DNA of 20,927 bases, from assembly GCA_043718225.1 (NCBI GenBank), contig JAYSWD010000058.1, positions 1 through 20,927 on the forward strand, given 5' to 3'. This DNA comes from Multiplicimicrobium sp043718225. Lineage in GTDB: Bacteria; Omnitrophota; Omnitrophia; Omnitrophales; Aquincolibacteriaceae. A program made the position numbers and the translations under genes. Below, piece by piece: positions 6,877-14,893 of the stretch (the stretch's first letter is position 1; every line of letters starts with the position of its first letter). The notes under the pieces are model-generated. The model did not search any database and was not told the DNA's origin. It saw nothing but the letters and a program-made list of their open reading frames with translations.

Positions 6877-7707
6877 TTATACGCGCGGACGCCCTATCTT
6901 TTCGCTGCGTAAACTGAAAAAAATAAATCCAAAAAGCGCCAGAGCCGTAGCCGAACCGCTGACCTGTAAAATGCGATCAACAGCCAAACTGTATTTACCT
7001 TTGGACGGATTGTAATGATAGCAAACCAGAAGGATCTGATCCCAAAAAGAACCGACTTTTCCGTTTGCGGCTTCGATTAATGCCAGCTTTACGCCCTTCG
7101 GATCGAAATCAATGCCGCCCATATAACGCATAATTTTTCCGTCAGGGCTCAAAAAAAGTAAAACCGCTGAATGAATGTATTCACCGGAAGCCGGGTCTTT
7201 TTCATATTTAAAACCGATGCTTTTGGATAAAAGCTTGCTAGCATTTTCACTGCCCGTAAGAAAAGTGACCGAGCGCGCCTGATGGCTTTGCTTATATTGT
7301 TCCATAAAAGTTGTGCGGGAAGCGGCCGCGTCTTCCGGCGTATCGGTCGGATCAATCGAATAAATAACCAAATCAAAATCTTTTTCTCCGGCTAAAGCCA
7401 GTTCGTTCAGGCCTTTAACAAGGCCGCGCAAGACTAATTGGCAAAGCATCGGGCAGTCATAATAAACCGGAACGAGAATAACGGGTTTGCCGTTGAAGAG
7501 GGAATTGAGCATAATTTCTTTGCCGTCGCTCGTTGTCCAGGGCGTATCCAGCGCCGCCATGGCTCCGAGGCGGTGCTCAATGCCGTTTCTTTTCAGCATT
7601 TCATCCGGCGTTGCGTCCGCAAAGCAGACCTGAGACCAGAGACCGGAGACCAGAGACAAAAACACACCGGCCAGAACAATTAATGTTTTCAAGTCTTCTT
7701 GTCTCAT
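6877..7707 (-). CDS. sco: SCO1/SenC-family copper chaperone for oxidase assembly
   Basis: A 276-residue thioredoxin-fold protein. An N-terminal signal segment (about 7-30, possible cleavage after CFA) leads to a periplasmic domain with the copper-binding CPMLC motif (Cys85, Cys89) and the partner His179 (YIHSAV). A C-terminal membrane span lies at about 250-266, as in SCO proteins of caa3/Act operons. SCO proteins deliver copper to, or reduce, the CuA site of subunit II, which is encoded next. The ATG overlaps the preceding stop (ATGA). The start lies inside a heptanucleotide GAGAC repeat, and a complementary heptanucleotide cluster sits in the signal-peptide codons (see findings). The next in-frame Met is M37, inside the mature domain, so this start is favoured. 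Confidence 0.92.
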   Translation of the reverse strand: MRQEDLKTLIVLAGVFLSLVSGLWSQVCFADATPDEMLKRNGIEHRLGAMAALDTPWTTSDGKEIMLNSLFNGKPVILVPVYYDCPMLCQLVLRGLVKGLNELALAGEKDFDLVIYSIDPTDTPEDAAASRTTFMEQYKQSHQARSVTFLTGSENASKLLSKSIGFKYEKDPASGEYIHSAVLLFLSPDGKIMRYMGGIDFDPKGVKLALIEAANGKVGSFWDQILLVCYHYNPSKGKYSLAVDRILQVSGSATALALFGFIFFSLRSEKIGRPRV

Positions 7708-7719
7708 GTCTCTTGTCTC
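7625..7719. repeat. Two inverted heptanucleotide repeat clusters at the sco start
   Basis: On the plus strand GAGAC recurs exactly every 7 bases at 7632, 7639, 7646 and 7653, with a degenerate extra unit at 7625. GTCTC recurs every 7 bases at 7701, 7708 and 7715. The two clusters are complementary. In the sco mRNA, bases 7719-7699 can pair with 7659-7639: 17 pairs in 21 positions, with two 2x2 internal loops. The sco ATG (7707-7705) lies in the paired region. The repeats also encode the end of the upstream small protein and part of the Sco signal peptide. Confidence 0.75.
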
Positions 7720-8039
7720 TCTCTTACCGCGAAACCTTTTTCTAGCGACTCAGCCATAGCCTTGGCGATTTTCTCATCCGTTTTTAACGCGCTTGTTTCC
7801 GTTCGCCATTTTTGTATTTCATAATTCGGCATAACTTCCAAGATCACAGCGGGCTGATGGGTCGCAGCCGTTGAAGTTCCAGAGGGAGGTGCGGAAATTT
7901 CCCATAAATAAAAGCAAAGCGGAATCATCAAAGCCGAAACGACAAGAATAAACACAAAAAGCCAAATCCCTAAAAATAAAATTTTACGGTTATTCACATC
8001 GCGGCCTTCAAAAAGAATATCTCTGTTTTCGAAAACCAT
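7704..8039 (-). CDS. Small single-span membrane protein of Act/caa3 operon
   Basis: A 111-residue protein with one membrane span (about 19-46, NNRKILFLGIWLF onward), a short cytoplasmic N terminus and a soluble tail of about 65 residues. The tail ends with a helix reading IAKAMAESLEKGFAVRE. From memory, small membrane proteins encoded beside Act or caa3 oxidase genes often end in a similar AM..L...G.PVR pattern. I therefore infer it belongs to that uncharacterised group, perhaps an assembly or accessory subunit, but no catalytic residues are visible. It starts 94 bases after actF with GAGG upstream, and its stop overlaps the sco start by ATGA. The last codons come from the GAGAC repeat. Confidence 0.7.
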   Translation of the reverse strand: MVFENRDILFEGRDVNNRKILFLGIWLFVFILVVSALMIPLCFYLWEISAPPSGTSTAATHQPAVILEVMPNYEIQKWRTETSALKTDEKIAKAMAESLEKGFAVRERQET

Positions 8040-8096
8040 TAGCCCCTCGTCCTCACTAATTTTTGAAGAGACAGGGACAATGGTGAGTTATGTTTT

Positions 8097-8116
8097 AAAT
8101 TGGGTAAACCCAATTT
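8097..8116. other. Short perfect palindrome between actF and the sco module
   Basis: AAATTGGG and CCCAATTT flank TAAA. On the minus strand, where the operon is transcribed, no T-run follows, so it is not a canonical intrinsic terminator there. On the plus strand it is followed by TTTTTG. It lies in the largest gap (94 bases) between the Act genes and the oxidase genes, and may be an mRNA processing or stability site. Confidence 0.4.
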
Positions 8117-8133
8117 TTGATTTACTTGAACCA

Positions 8134-9291
8134 TTAGTGATGTTCCTCGGCATGCCAAATCGGATCCTGTTTGAAAGTCAGAGGTTCGCGCGTCAGATTA
8201 CGGCAGACAAAACTGAGCCAAATTCCGCCGATCGCGGCAAAGACGGCAACGTCAATCCATGAAAAAGAAAATTGGCTAAAATGCGCGGGTTTGACATGCC
8301 AGATGAGTTCGACCCAACGCATCACCAGAATTAACAGGGCGACCTTAACCAGGCGGCTTGCCTTGCGCTTGATTTGACGCATTAGAAGAAGCAAGAAGGG
8401 CAATACAAAGTGCAGAACAAAAATGGCAACCGCAATCCATTCCCAGCCGCCGGTGGAGCGGTGAATATACCAGGGCGCTTCTTCCTGCAGATTCGCCGCC
8501 CAAATAATGATGAGCTGCGAAACCGAAGTGTAGGCCCAAAGCATGATGGCGGCAAACTGAAGGCTCCCCAGGTCATGCATGCGGTCAATGCTGAAAACTG
8601 TTTTCATCGGTTCGTTTTTACTGAGGAGAACGCAAATTAGAACTGTGAAAGCGAGTGAGGATAGCGCGAAGTGAATCATGAAAATCGCGCCGTAAATAGT
8701 TGAGAACCAATGCGGTTCAAGCGACATGACCCAGTCGATAATCGCGAAGGTGACAGTCATGGTGTAAATAAGCAATCCCGCGCCGCCGTAGCCCGAAAGT
8801 TTTTTGGCGATCGCGCTATTTGGCTGTTCGTCCTGGGCCGCGGAATGCTTGCGAAGTTTCACGGCATAAAGAATCCAAATCGCAAAATAAAGAAAAAAAC
8901 GGATCCAGAAGAGAGGCTGGTTTAAATAAAGCTCTTTCGATTTCAAAACGGGATCATGCTGGACAACATGAGTATGCGTCCATTCATAAAGCTGTTGCAT
9001 GTTCAACGCAATGGGAATAAAAAGCAGCAGGCAAAGCGGCAGCGCTTTTAAAAGGCATTCCATGACGCGGCGAATCGCGAAACCCCAGCCGCCTGACGTC
9101 AGATGATGAATCATGATAATAGGAAAAGCGCCCACGGTGATTCCGAACCAAAACAACCAGGCTGGCAAATAAGCGAACGCGAAAGCCTTTGGCTGCATAA
9201 ACCAGCCCAAAGCACTAAGAACCGCGCCGGCGATTCCCGCGATCAGCGCGATTTTTGAAATTTTCTGCAAAGTCGAATTAGTGTCAGTCAT
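8134..9291 (-). CDS. actF: Alternative complex III subunit ActF, quinol-interacting membrane protein
   Basis: A 385-residue integral membrane protein with about ten hydrophobic spans, starting ISKIALIAGIAGAVLSALGW. It resembles the ActF half of the paired NrfD/PsrC-like subunits of alternative complex III. Recognisable regions include YLPAWLFWFGITVGAFPIIM, ALPLCLLLFIPIALNM, the ending region WRYxxL-like SFSWIDVAVFAAIGG and the C-terminal PLTFKQDPIWHAEEHH. It forms part of the membrane core beside ActC. ATG 9291 follows the actE stop in a TAATATG junction, implying coupled translation. Assignment rests on length, topology and position directly after the cytochrome subunit ActE. Confidence 0.88.
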   Translation of the reverse strand: MTDTNSTLQKISKIALIAGIAGAVLSALGWFMQPKAFAFAYLPAWLFWFGITVGAFPIIMIHHLTSGGWGFAIRRVMECLLKALPLCLLLFIPIALNMQQLYEWTHTHVVQHDPVLKSKELYLNQPLFWIRFFLYFAIWILYAVKLRKHSAAQDEQPNSAIAKKLSGYGGAGLLIYTMTVTFAIIDWVMSLEPHWFSTIYGAIFMIHFALSSLAFTVLICVLLSKNEPMKTVFSIDRMHDLGSLQFAAIMLWAYTSVSQLIIIWAANLQEEAPWYIHRSTGGWEWIAVAIFVLHFVLPFLLLLMRQIKRKASRLVKVALLILVMRWVELIWHVKPAHFSQFSFSWIDVAVFAAIGGIWLSFVCRNLTREPLTFKQDPIWHAEEHH

Positions 9292-9292
9292 A

Positions 9293-9832
9293 TTAAGAAG
9301 CCGTTGTTTCGTTTTTTATATTTTGCAATGCCTGAACATAAGCTGTTACTGCCCAGCGGTCTTCGGGAGTCAATTCCGCTTTAAAATCTGCCATAACGCC
9401 TATGCCGTTTGTGATCACATCAAAGAAATAACCCGGCGTGCTCTTTTTCAGCCTGTCTTCATGAAAAGAAAGCGGTTTTGTATATCCGCGGCGCACAACA
9501 ATGCCGTCGCCTTCACCGGTTGCCCCATGGCAGACCAAACAATAAATGTTATAGCGGTCTCTCCCGCGCGCGAGAATTTGTTCCGTGATCGCAAAAGGAA
9601 ACGCTTTGACGAATTCACCGTCCGTGTCTTTGCCTTGATAGAGATGGGCGTCATCGCGCAAAAATCCGCGCGGAACCGTATTTTCGACGGGAGTTCTCGC
9701 GACACCGCCGTCCTCAAAAAAAGGCGTTTCTTCATACGGTTTGAAACGGTTGTTGTCGCGCATGTTGTCGCAGCCGGAAAATGCCAGCGCGGCGAATACA
9801 GCGATTCCCAAAAATAAATGTTTGTTTTTCAT
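9293..9832 (-). CDS. actE: Alternative complex III monohaem cytochrome c lipoprotein ActE
   Basis: A 179-residue periplasmic lipoprotein. The signal peptide ends in lipobox LAFSGC, with lipidated Cys21. One c-type haem site, CLVCH (98-102), is followed by GATGEGDG as in many class I cytochromes. A likely distal ligand is Met147 in GVMADF, and the ending EDRWAVTAYVQALQ is typical of the family. ActE carries electrons out of the Act complex, here probably to the cytochrome domain of CoxB or a soluble carrier. It lies 24 bases after actD and abuts actF. Confidence 0.92.
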   Translation of the reverse strand: MKNKHLFLGIAVFAALAFSGCDNMRDNNRFKPYEETPFFEDGGVARTPVENTVPRGFLRDDAHLYQGKDTDGEFVKAFPFAITEQILARGRDRYNIYCLVCHGATGEGDGIVVRRGYTKPLSFHEDRLKKSTPGYFFDVITNGIGVMADFKAELTPEDRWAVTAYVQALQNIKNETTAS

Positions 9833-9856
9833 TTTTACTCAGATCCGGCCGTTTTT

Positions 9857-10408
9857 TTAAGGCCAAACTTCCGATACTTCTTTCGGATTTAAGCTTTTCA
9901 AAAAAGCCTGTGTTTTATTCAAATCAAAAATTTTATCTTCCGCCGCGATGCAAAGAAAAAAACCGTCGCGGCTGGCGCGTTCAAAATTCTTAGCGTTAAA
10001 AACCGGGTGATACGGGCGCGGAAAACCGTTTGAGCCCAGCATGCTTAAAAAAGCCGCAAAGGCCGCGAACAAAACGGTGACTTCAAAAGTGATAGGAATA
10101 AACGAAGGCCAGCTGAACATCGGGCGGCCGCCCACATTGAGAGGGTAATTGATGACGCTCGCGAAATACTGCATGCCGAGCCCCGTGGCGCAGCCGATGA
10201 TTCCTCCGCAAAGCACGGCGAGAGGGATGCGCGTTTTTGTGATGCCCAGATGTTCATGCAGATGATGAATCGGGAATGGGCTGTAAGCTTCCATGGTGCG
10301 ATAGCCGGCTTCGTAAGCCTTTTTCGCCGCCGCGGAAAGATCCTGCGGATAATCAAATTCCGCGATCAAACCATGAAGTTTAATGCTGTCAGTGTCGTGG
10401 GTTGTCAT
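9857..10408 (-). CDS. actD: Alternative complex III subunit ActD (DUF3341 family)
   Basis: A 183-residue membrane protein. I place the start at ATG 10408 (MTTHDTDSIKLHGLIAEFDY), overlapping actC by 20 bases; the frame extends to 10447, but the extra 13 residues are basic and non-homologous-looking. The N-terminal domain (GLIAEFDYPQDLSAAAKKAYEAGYRTMEAYSPFPIH) is the hallmark of this family. Two membrane spans follow (about 61-84 and 102-125). ActD binds no cofactor and anchors the complex in the membrane. The gene order actC-actD-actE matches other alternative complex III operons. Confidence 0.93.
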   Translation of the reverse strand: MTTHDTDSIKLHGLIAEFDYPQDLSAAAKKAYEAGYRTMEAYSPFPIHHLHEHLGITKTRIPLAVLCGGIIGCATGLGMQYFASVINYPLNVGGRPMFSWPSFIPITFEVTVLFAAFAAFLSMLGSNGFPRPYHPVFNAKNFERASRDGFFLCIAAEDKIFDLNKTQAFLKSLNPKEVSEVWP

Positions 10409-11777
10409 TTTTCTTTTGCGGCGGTTTAATGATGGTTTGTAATTCAAAAATAGAAATCATCGGCAGGACACGGATAAAAAGAATCAGCAAAGTGAAGAAA
10501 AGTCCCAGTGAACCGACGAAAGTCGCGATATCCCAAAATTTAGGGAAATACATGCCCCACGATGACGGCATGAAGTCGCGGTGAAGGCTGATTACAATGA
10601 TCACGAAACGTTCAAGCCACATTCCGATATTTACGACGATTGAAATCACCCAAAGTAGAACCAGGTTTTGGCGCACGCTCTTAATCCAAAACATTTGCGG
10701 AATAATGACGTTGCACAAAATAAGCGCCCAATAAAAAACGCAATAAGGCCCTGTGAAACGGTTCATGGTCATGAAACGCTCATATTGATTGCCACTGTAC
10801 CAGGAAATGAAAATTTCCATAAAGTAACCGTAAGCAACGATTAAACCCGTGGCAATGATCACTTTCGCCATATTATCGAGATGCTTCATCGTGATAATGT
10901 TTTCAATGCCGAACCATTTCCGGATCGGAATGCATAAAGTAATAACCATCGCGAAACCGGAGAAAACTGCGCCCGCGACGAAATAAGGCGGGAAAACGGT
11001 GGTGTGCCAGCCGGGAAGAACCGAGACGGCAAAGTCAAGACTGACCACCGTGTGAACCGAAAGAACAAGCGGTGCGGCTAAACCCGCGAGCAGTAAGCAC
11101 GCGGTTTCATAGCGAAACCAATGATGCGCCGAACCGCGCCAGCCGAGAGCCAAAGCGCCATAAATTTTTTTCTTCCACATTTCTTTGGCTTTGTCGCGCA
11201 TCGTCGCCAAATCGGGAATCATACCCGTGTACCAAAAGAGAAGCGAAACTGTCGCGTAAGTGGAAATCGCGAAAACGTCCCACAAAAGCGGGCTGCGGAA
11301 TTGCGGCCATATCCACATCGTATTCGGAAGCGGAAAAAGCCAGTAAGCTCGGTCGACGCGGCCGACGTGAATAATCGGGAATGTTCCGGCGCAGGCAACC
11401 GCAAAAAGCGTCATCGCTTCCGAAAATCGGCTGATCGACATGCGCCACTTTTGCCGTAAGAGCATCAAGATCGCCGAAATAAAAGTTCCCGCGTGGGCGA
11501 TACCGACCCACCAAACGAAATTGATAATGTCAAACGCCCAGCCGACGGGATTATTGTTTCCCCATACGCCGATACCGCGCATTTGAAGCCAAGTAATTGA
11601 AACCAGAAGCGTAATCAATCCCGACATCGAAATCGCCAAAGCAATCAGCCAGCCCTTTTGAAGCGGACGATTTAAAACAATGTCCGTAACCTTGTCGCTG
11701 ACCGATGCGTAAGTGTATTCTTCGCCGAGAATTGTCTCGTCGTACACCGGCTGTTTTTTTAAATCAGTGTTGTTCAT
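10389..11777 (-). CDS. actC: Alternative complex III subunit ActC, NrfD/PsrC-like quinol-binding protein
   Basis: A 462-residue polytopic protein with about ten spans. I choose ATG 11777 (MNNTDLKKQPVYDETILG), one base after the actB stop (TAATATG, the same junction style as actE-actF); an upstream ATG at 11792 would overlap actB. Landmarks are WGNNNPVGWAFDIINFVWWV, GRVDRAYWLFPLPN, WSYxx-type LLWDVFAISTY, VVSLDFAVSVLPGWHTTVFP and WLERFVIIVISLHRDFMPSSW, all typical of ActC. It interacts with the Fe-S domain of ActB and takes part in menaquinol or ubiquinol oxidation. No cofactor-binding motif is expected. Confidence 0.95.
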   Translation of the reverse strand: MNNTDLKKQPVYDETILGEEYTYASVSDKVTDIVLNRPLQKGWLIALAISMSGLITLLVSITWLQMRGIGVWGNNNPVGWAFDIINFVWWVGIAHAGTFISAILMLLRQKWRMSISRFSEAMTLFAVACAGTFPIIHVGRVDRAYWLFPLPNTMWIWPQFRSPLLWDVFAISTYATVSLLFWYTGMIPDLATMRDKAKEMWKKKIYGALALGWRGSAHHWFRYETACLLLAGLAAPLVLSVHTVVSLDFAVSVLPGWHTTVFPPYFVAGAVFSGFAMVITLCIPIRKWFGIENIITMKHLDNMAKVIIATGLIVAYGYFMEIFISWYSGNQYERFMTMNRFTGPYCVFYWALILCNVIIPQMFWIKSVRQNLVLLWVISIVVNIGMWLERFVIIVISLHRDFMPSSWGMYFPKFWDIATFVGSLGLFFTLLILFIRVLPMISIFELQTIIKPPQKKNDNPRH

Positions 11778-11778
11778 A

Positions 11779-14700
11779 TTAATGATGCCCATGTGCCGGT
11801 TGCGTAGAAGACGCAGAGGCTAAACTGATCAGACTCGGGTTCGGGTTTTTTACTTTCGCCAAATAAGTTAAACGCGGCTGAGTATTTAACTCGTTCAAAA
11901 GACCGTAATTCAGCGGCAAAGCTTTCCATTTGGAAACTTCGCTGTCTTTATCTTTTATATTTCCAAAAGCAATTGCGCTGGTCGGGCAAGCTGTCTGACA
12001 AGCGGTTTTGATTTCACCGTCGCGGATTAAGCGGTCGTCTTTTTTTGCTGTAATACGCGCCTGATTGATTCTCTGAACGCAGAAAGTGCATTTTTCCATG
12101 ATGCCGCGATTGCGGACAGTGACATCGGGATTGTGCATCAGCTTCAAAGCTTCGACATGCTTGTCACGGTCAGAATAAGCCAAAAAGTTAAAGCGGCGCA
12201 CTTTGTACGGGCAATTGTTTGCGCAATACCGCGTGCCGATGCAGCGGTTGTATGTCATTTCATTCAAGCCTTCATCGCTGTGCGTGGTCGCTCCGACAGG
12301 GCATACCGGTTCGCAGGGCGCGTTTTCGCAATGCATGCACATGACAGGCTGTTGGTGCGACGCGGCTTTATCCAAATCGCCTTCATAATAATGATCGATG
12401 CGGATCCAATGCATTTCGCGGCCGTTCGCGACTTCATTTTTTCCGACGATCGAAACGTTATTTTCGGAACCGCAGGCTACAACGCAGGCGTTGCAGCCGG
12501 TGCACGAATTTAAGTTGATCGCCATGCCCCAGGCATAATCATCAGAGCCTTTATGCGCGCCGTACAAAGTCGCGGGCGGCATCGCGTGTTCCATGTGCAG
12601 CGCAAAATCAGGCTGCTTATTAAAAGTTTCAAGCGAGGCGCTGCGGATTTGCGCGCGGCCTTCCATGCTCTGATGTAATTGAGTCGACGCGAGTTTTGCA
12701 TGTGCGCTCGTTTTGCGGACTTCAATTTTTGGCAGCCAGAACGGGGAAGCAAGCGTTTGAATTTTATGCGCGTCGAAACCGGCACCCGTTCCGTTTTGCC
12801 CGCCGCGGGTGCGGCCGTATCCGATCGAAAGTGAAATATTCCCCGAAGTCTGGCCGGGAACAATCCAAATCGGAACTTCCATTTTATTTAAGCCGTTGCT
12901 GATTTCAATCATGTCGCCGTTCTGCAAATCTAATTTCTGCGCGGAGGCCGGGCTTAGAAGCGCGGCATTGTCCCACGTCAATTTAGTGAAGGGCTTCGGC
13001 AATTCCTGCAGCCAGCCGTTATTCGCGAATTGTCCATCCCAAATGGATTCATCGGGGCGCAAGGTCATTTCCCATTCTGATTCGGGAAAGTGAATATCAA
13101 GATTTTCTGACGTCCAATCCGTTTTAGCGGTTAACGCTTTTTTGGGAAACGCGGTTTGGGCGATAAGGCCGTCATGCAGCGCGCGGCGCCAGCCCTTTTC
13201 AAAATTAAGACCGGCAAAATCAAGGCCGAGTTTGTCTTTCCAATAATCTTTGACCGCTTTTTCCGAAGTGGTTTGAAATTCGCCGATAAGGGCGGCCAGC
13301 AGTTCATGTTCGGAAATACCGTCATAAAGCGGGCTGATCAAAGGCTGAATCATGGTCGCCGTGCCGTCGGAGCCGCGGCCGTCCGAAAAATGTTCGAGAA
13401 AATGAGTCGCGGGAAGATGCCAGTGGCTTGCAGCCGTTGTTTCGTCCGCGTATAAGCCGTGGCGCACAACGAGGCCGACGGAACCGAGTAGCCGGTTAAA
13501 CGGCAAATCGCCGGGAGCGTCATAACCGGGATTCACGCCCAGAATAAATAAAGTCGAAACTTTTTTATCGCGCATGTCGGTAGCGAGTTCGGTAAAAGAA
13601 ACTGAATGAAGAACCGGATCCTGTTCAATCGGTTCAATCCATTGCACTGTCGTTCCGGTATTGCCCAATTTATCATTGATCGCGAAAACCAAAGCCTGAA
13701 TGCGCGCAGGAAGATGCTCGCCCGCGATCACAAGCGATTTGCCAGCGGATTTTTTTAAATCATCGGCGGCCGCTTCGATCCATTTCTGTTCTTCCGAGGA
13801 AAGTTTTACATTTGAAGCGGGCAGAAGATTATTGACGCCGATCTGCTGCGCGAGGCTTTCCGCCACGGCGACCAACTTTGAAACTTTTGCCTGCAAAACA
13901 TGGTCCGCGGCCGCGCCGGTCAACGTCGGTTCGGCTTCGGCGACATAAAGGCGGTTGATGCCTTTTTTCTCATGCGCTTTGCGGCCGGATGTGAATTCGC
14001 GCGCGTAACGCAAACTTCCGGGAAGGTTGATTAAAAAGTTGGACCCGAGCGAGACGATGATTTTTGCTTCGGCGAAGTTATAAACGGGATCAGCGTACTC
14101 GCCGAAAGAAGCTTTTTGAGCACGGCGCGCTTCATCGATATGGACAGGGTCGTATCGATGCCATTTCGCCTTGGGAAATCTTTCGAGTACTTGTTTGATT
14201 TGAGCGCCGAATGTCGGTGAAGTTACGGTGCTGGTTAGAATGCGCAGGCCTTCGCCGCCGTTCGCGTCCCACTCTTTAATTTTATTTTGAATCTCAGAAA
14301 TAAAATTTGTCCGGCTAGAAACCTGTCCTGATTTTAAAACCACTTTGGAACGGTCCGGATCATAAAGCCCAAGCACAGCGGCTTGATGAAAAAGGCTGGT
14401 GGCGCCGAGACTGTCGGGATGCTCGGGATTTCCGTCAAGTTTTGTGGGGCGGCCCATATGCGATTCCGCGAGCAGGCCCGTTGTGTGGCGGTTGAACGGC
14501 ATGCCGGTCGCGAAGAAAAGCGGACGGCCGGGAACAATTTCTTCGGGCATTTTCACGTAAGGAATAATTTTTTCGCGCGGCGGAGAACAGCCGGGCATCG
14601 CCGCGAGTAAAAGCGACGCGCCCATCAATTTCAAAAAGTCGCGGCGGCTTGCGGGATCGTCGTTTTGCGCGGAACCGTTCGGGAATTCTTCTTTGATGTA

Positions 14701-14799
14701 AGACATGAATTCGGGCGTCTCGGCAACTTCTTCCAAGCTGCGCCACATGTTCTTGTCTGTTTTTTCGCCTAGTTGCTTTCTGATCCAATCAAAATTCAC
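11779..14799 (-). CDS. actB: Alternative complex III subunit ActB (molybdopterin-oxidoreductase-like domain fused to Fe-S domain)
   Basis: A 1006-residue periplasmic subunit. The start is GTG 14799 with AAAGGA five bases upstream. A twin-arginine signal follows an N-terminal extension: SRRDFLKLMG (51-60) then a hydrophobic stretch ending MPGC. Residues of about 80-760 form the molybdopterin-oxidoreductase-like domain, which in this family lacks the Mo cofactor. Residues of about 765-945 form a ferredoxin-type domain with 15 visible Cys in four groups: CTGCNACVVAC, CMHCENAPCEPVC, CIGTRYCANNC, and CTFC with CQTAC. That is one Cys short of four cubane sites and fits three [4Fe-4S] plus one [3Fe-4S]. 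A His-rich tail ends the protein. It follows actA after 94 bases. Confidence 0.96.
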   Translation of the reverse strand: MNFDWIRKQLGEKTDKNMWRSLEEVAETPEFMSYIKEEFPNGSAQNDDPASRRDFLKLMGASLLLAAMPGCSPPREKIIPYVKMPEEIVPGRPLFFATGMPFNRHTTGLLAESHMGRPTKLDGNPEHPDSLGATSLFHQAAVLGLYDPDRSKVVLKSGQVSSRTNFISEIQNKIKEWDANGGEGLRILTSTVTSPTFGAQIKQVLERFPKAKWHRYDPVHIDEARRAQKASFGEYADPVYNFAEAKIIVSLGSNFLINLPGSLRYAREFTSGRKAHEKKGINRLYVAEAEPTLTGAAADHVLQAKVSKLVAVAESLAQQIGVNNLLPASNVKLSSEEQKWIEAAADDLKKSAGKSLVIAGEHLPARIQALVFAINDKLGNTGTTVQWIEPIEQDPVLHSVSFTELATDMRDKKVSTLFILGVNPGYDAPGDLPFNRLLGSVGLVVRHGLYADETTAASHWHLPATHFLEHFSDGRGSDGTATMIQPLISPLYDGISEHELLAALIGEFQTTSEKAVKDYWKDKLGLDFAGLNFEKGWRRALHDGLIAQTAFPKKALTAKTDWTSENLDIHFPESEWEMTLRPDESIWDGQFANNGWLQELPKPFTKLTWDNAALLSPASAQKLDLQNGDMIEISNGLNKMEVPIWIVPGQTSGNISLSIGYGRTRGGQNGTGAGFDAHKIQTLASPFWLPKIEVRKTSAHAKLASTQLHQSMEGRAQIRSASLETFNKQPDFALHMEHAMPPATLYGAHKGSDDYAWGMAINLNSCTGCNACVVACGSENNVSIVGKNEVANGREMHWIRIDHYYEGDLDKAASHQQPVMCMHCENAPCEPVCPVGATTHSDEGLNEMTYNRCIGTRYCANNCPYKVRRFNFLAYSDRDKHVEALKLMHNPDVTVRNRGIMEKCTFCVQRINQARITAKKDDRLIRDGEIKTACQTACPTSAIAFGNIKDKDSEVSKWKALPLNYGLLNELNTQPRLTYLAKVKNPNPSLISLASASSTQPAHGHH

Positions 14800-14814
14800 T
14801 GTATTCCTTTAGCT

Positions 14815-14835
14815 CTGCGGTTCCCGCAACCGCAG
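14815..14835 (-). other. Intercistronic hairpin between actA and actB
   Basis: CTGCGGTT and AACCGCAG form a perfect 8-bp stem around five bases. On the mRNA it stands five bases before the AAAGGA ribosome site of actB. No T-run follows, so it is more likely an mRNA stability or processing element than a terminator. It could set the ratio of actA to the downstream genes. Confidence 0.5.
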
Positions 14836-14893
14836 TTAATTCAATTTTTTATTGTAAGCTTTCGCGGTTGAGCGAAGCTCAGAGCAAAATATG

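Noticed and set aside
9281..9817. A 178-residue open frame opposite actE
   Set aside because: It lies antisense to a clear cytochrome gene over nearly its full length. Its sequence shows no domain, and its length is a by-product of the codon bias of actE.
11107..11514. A 135-residue open frame out of frame within actC
   Set aside because: Shadow of actC; Arg/Ser-rich composition typical of out-of-frame reading.
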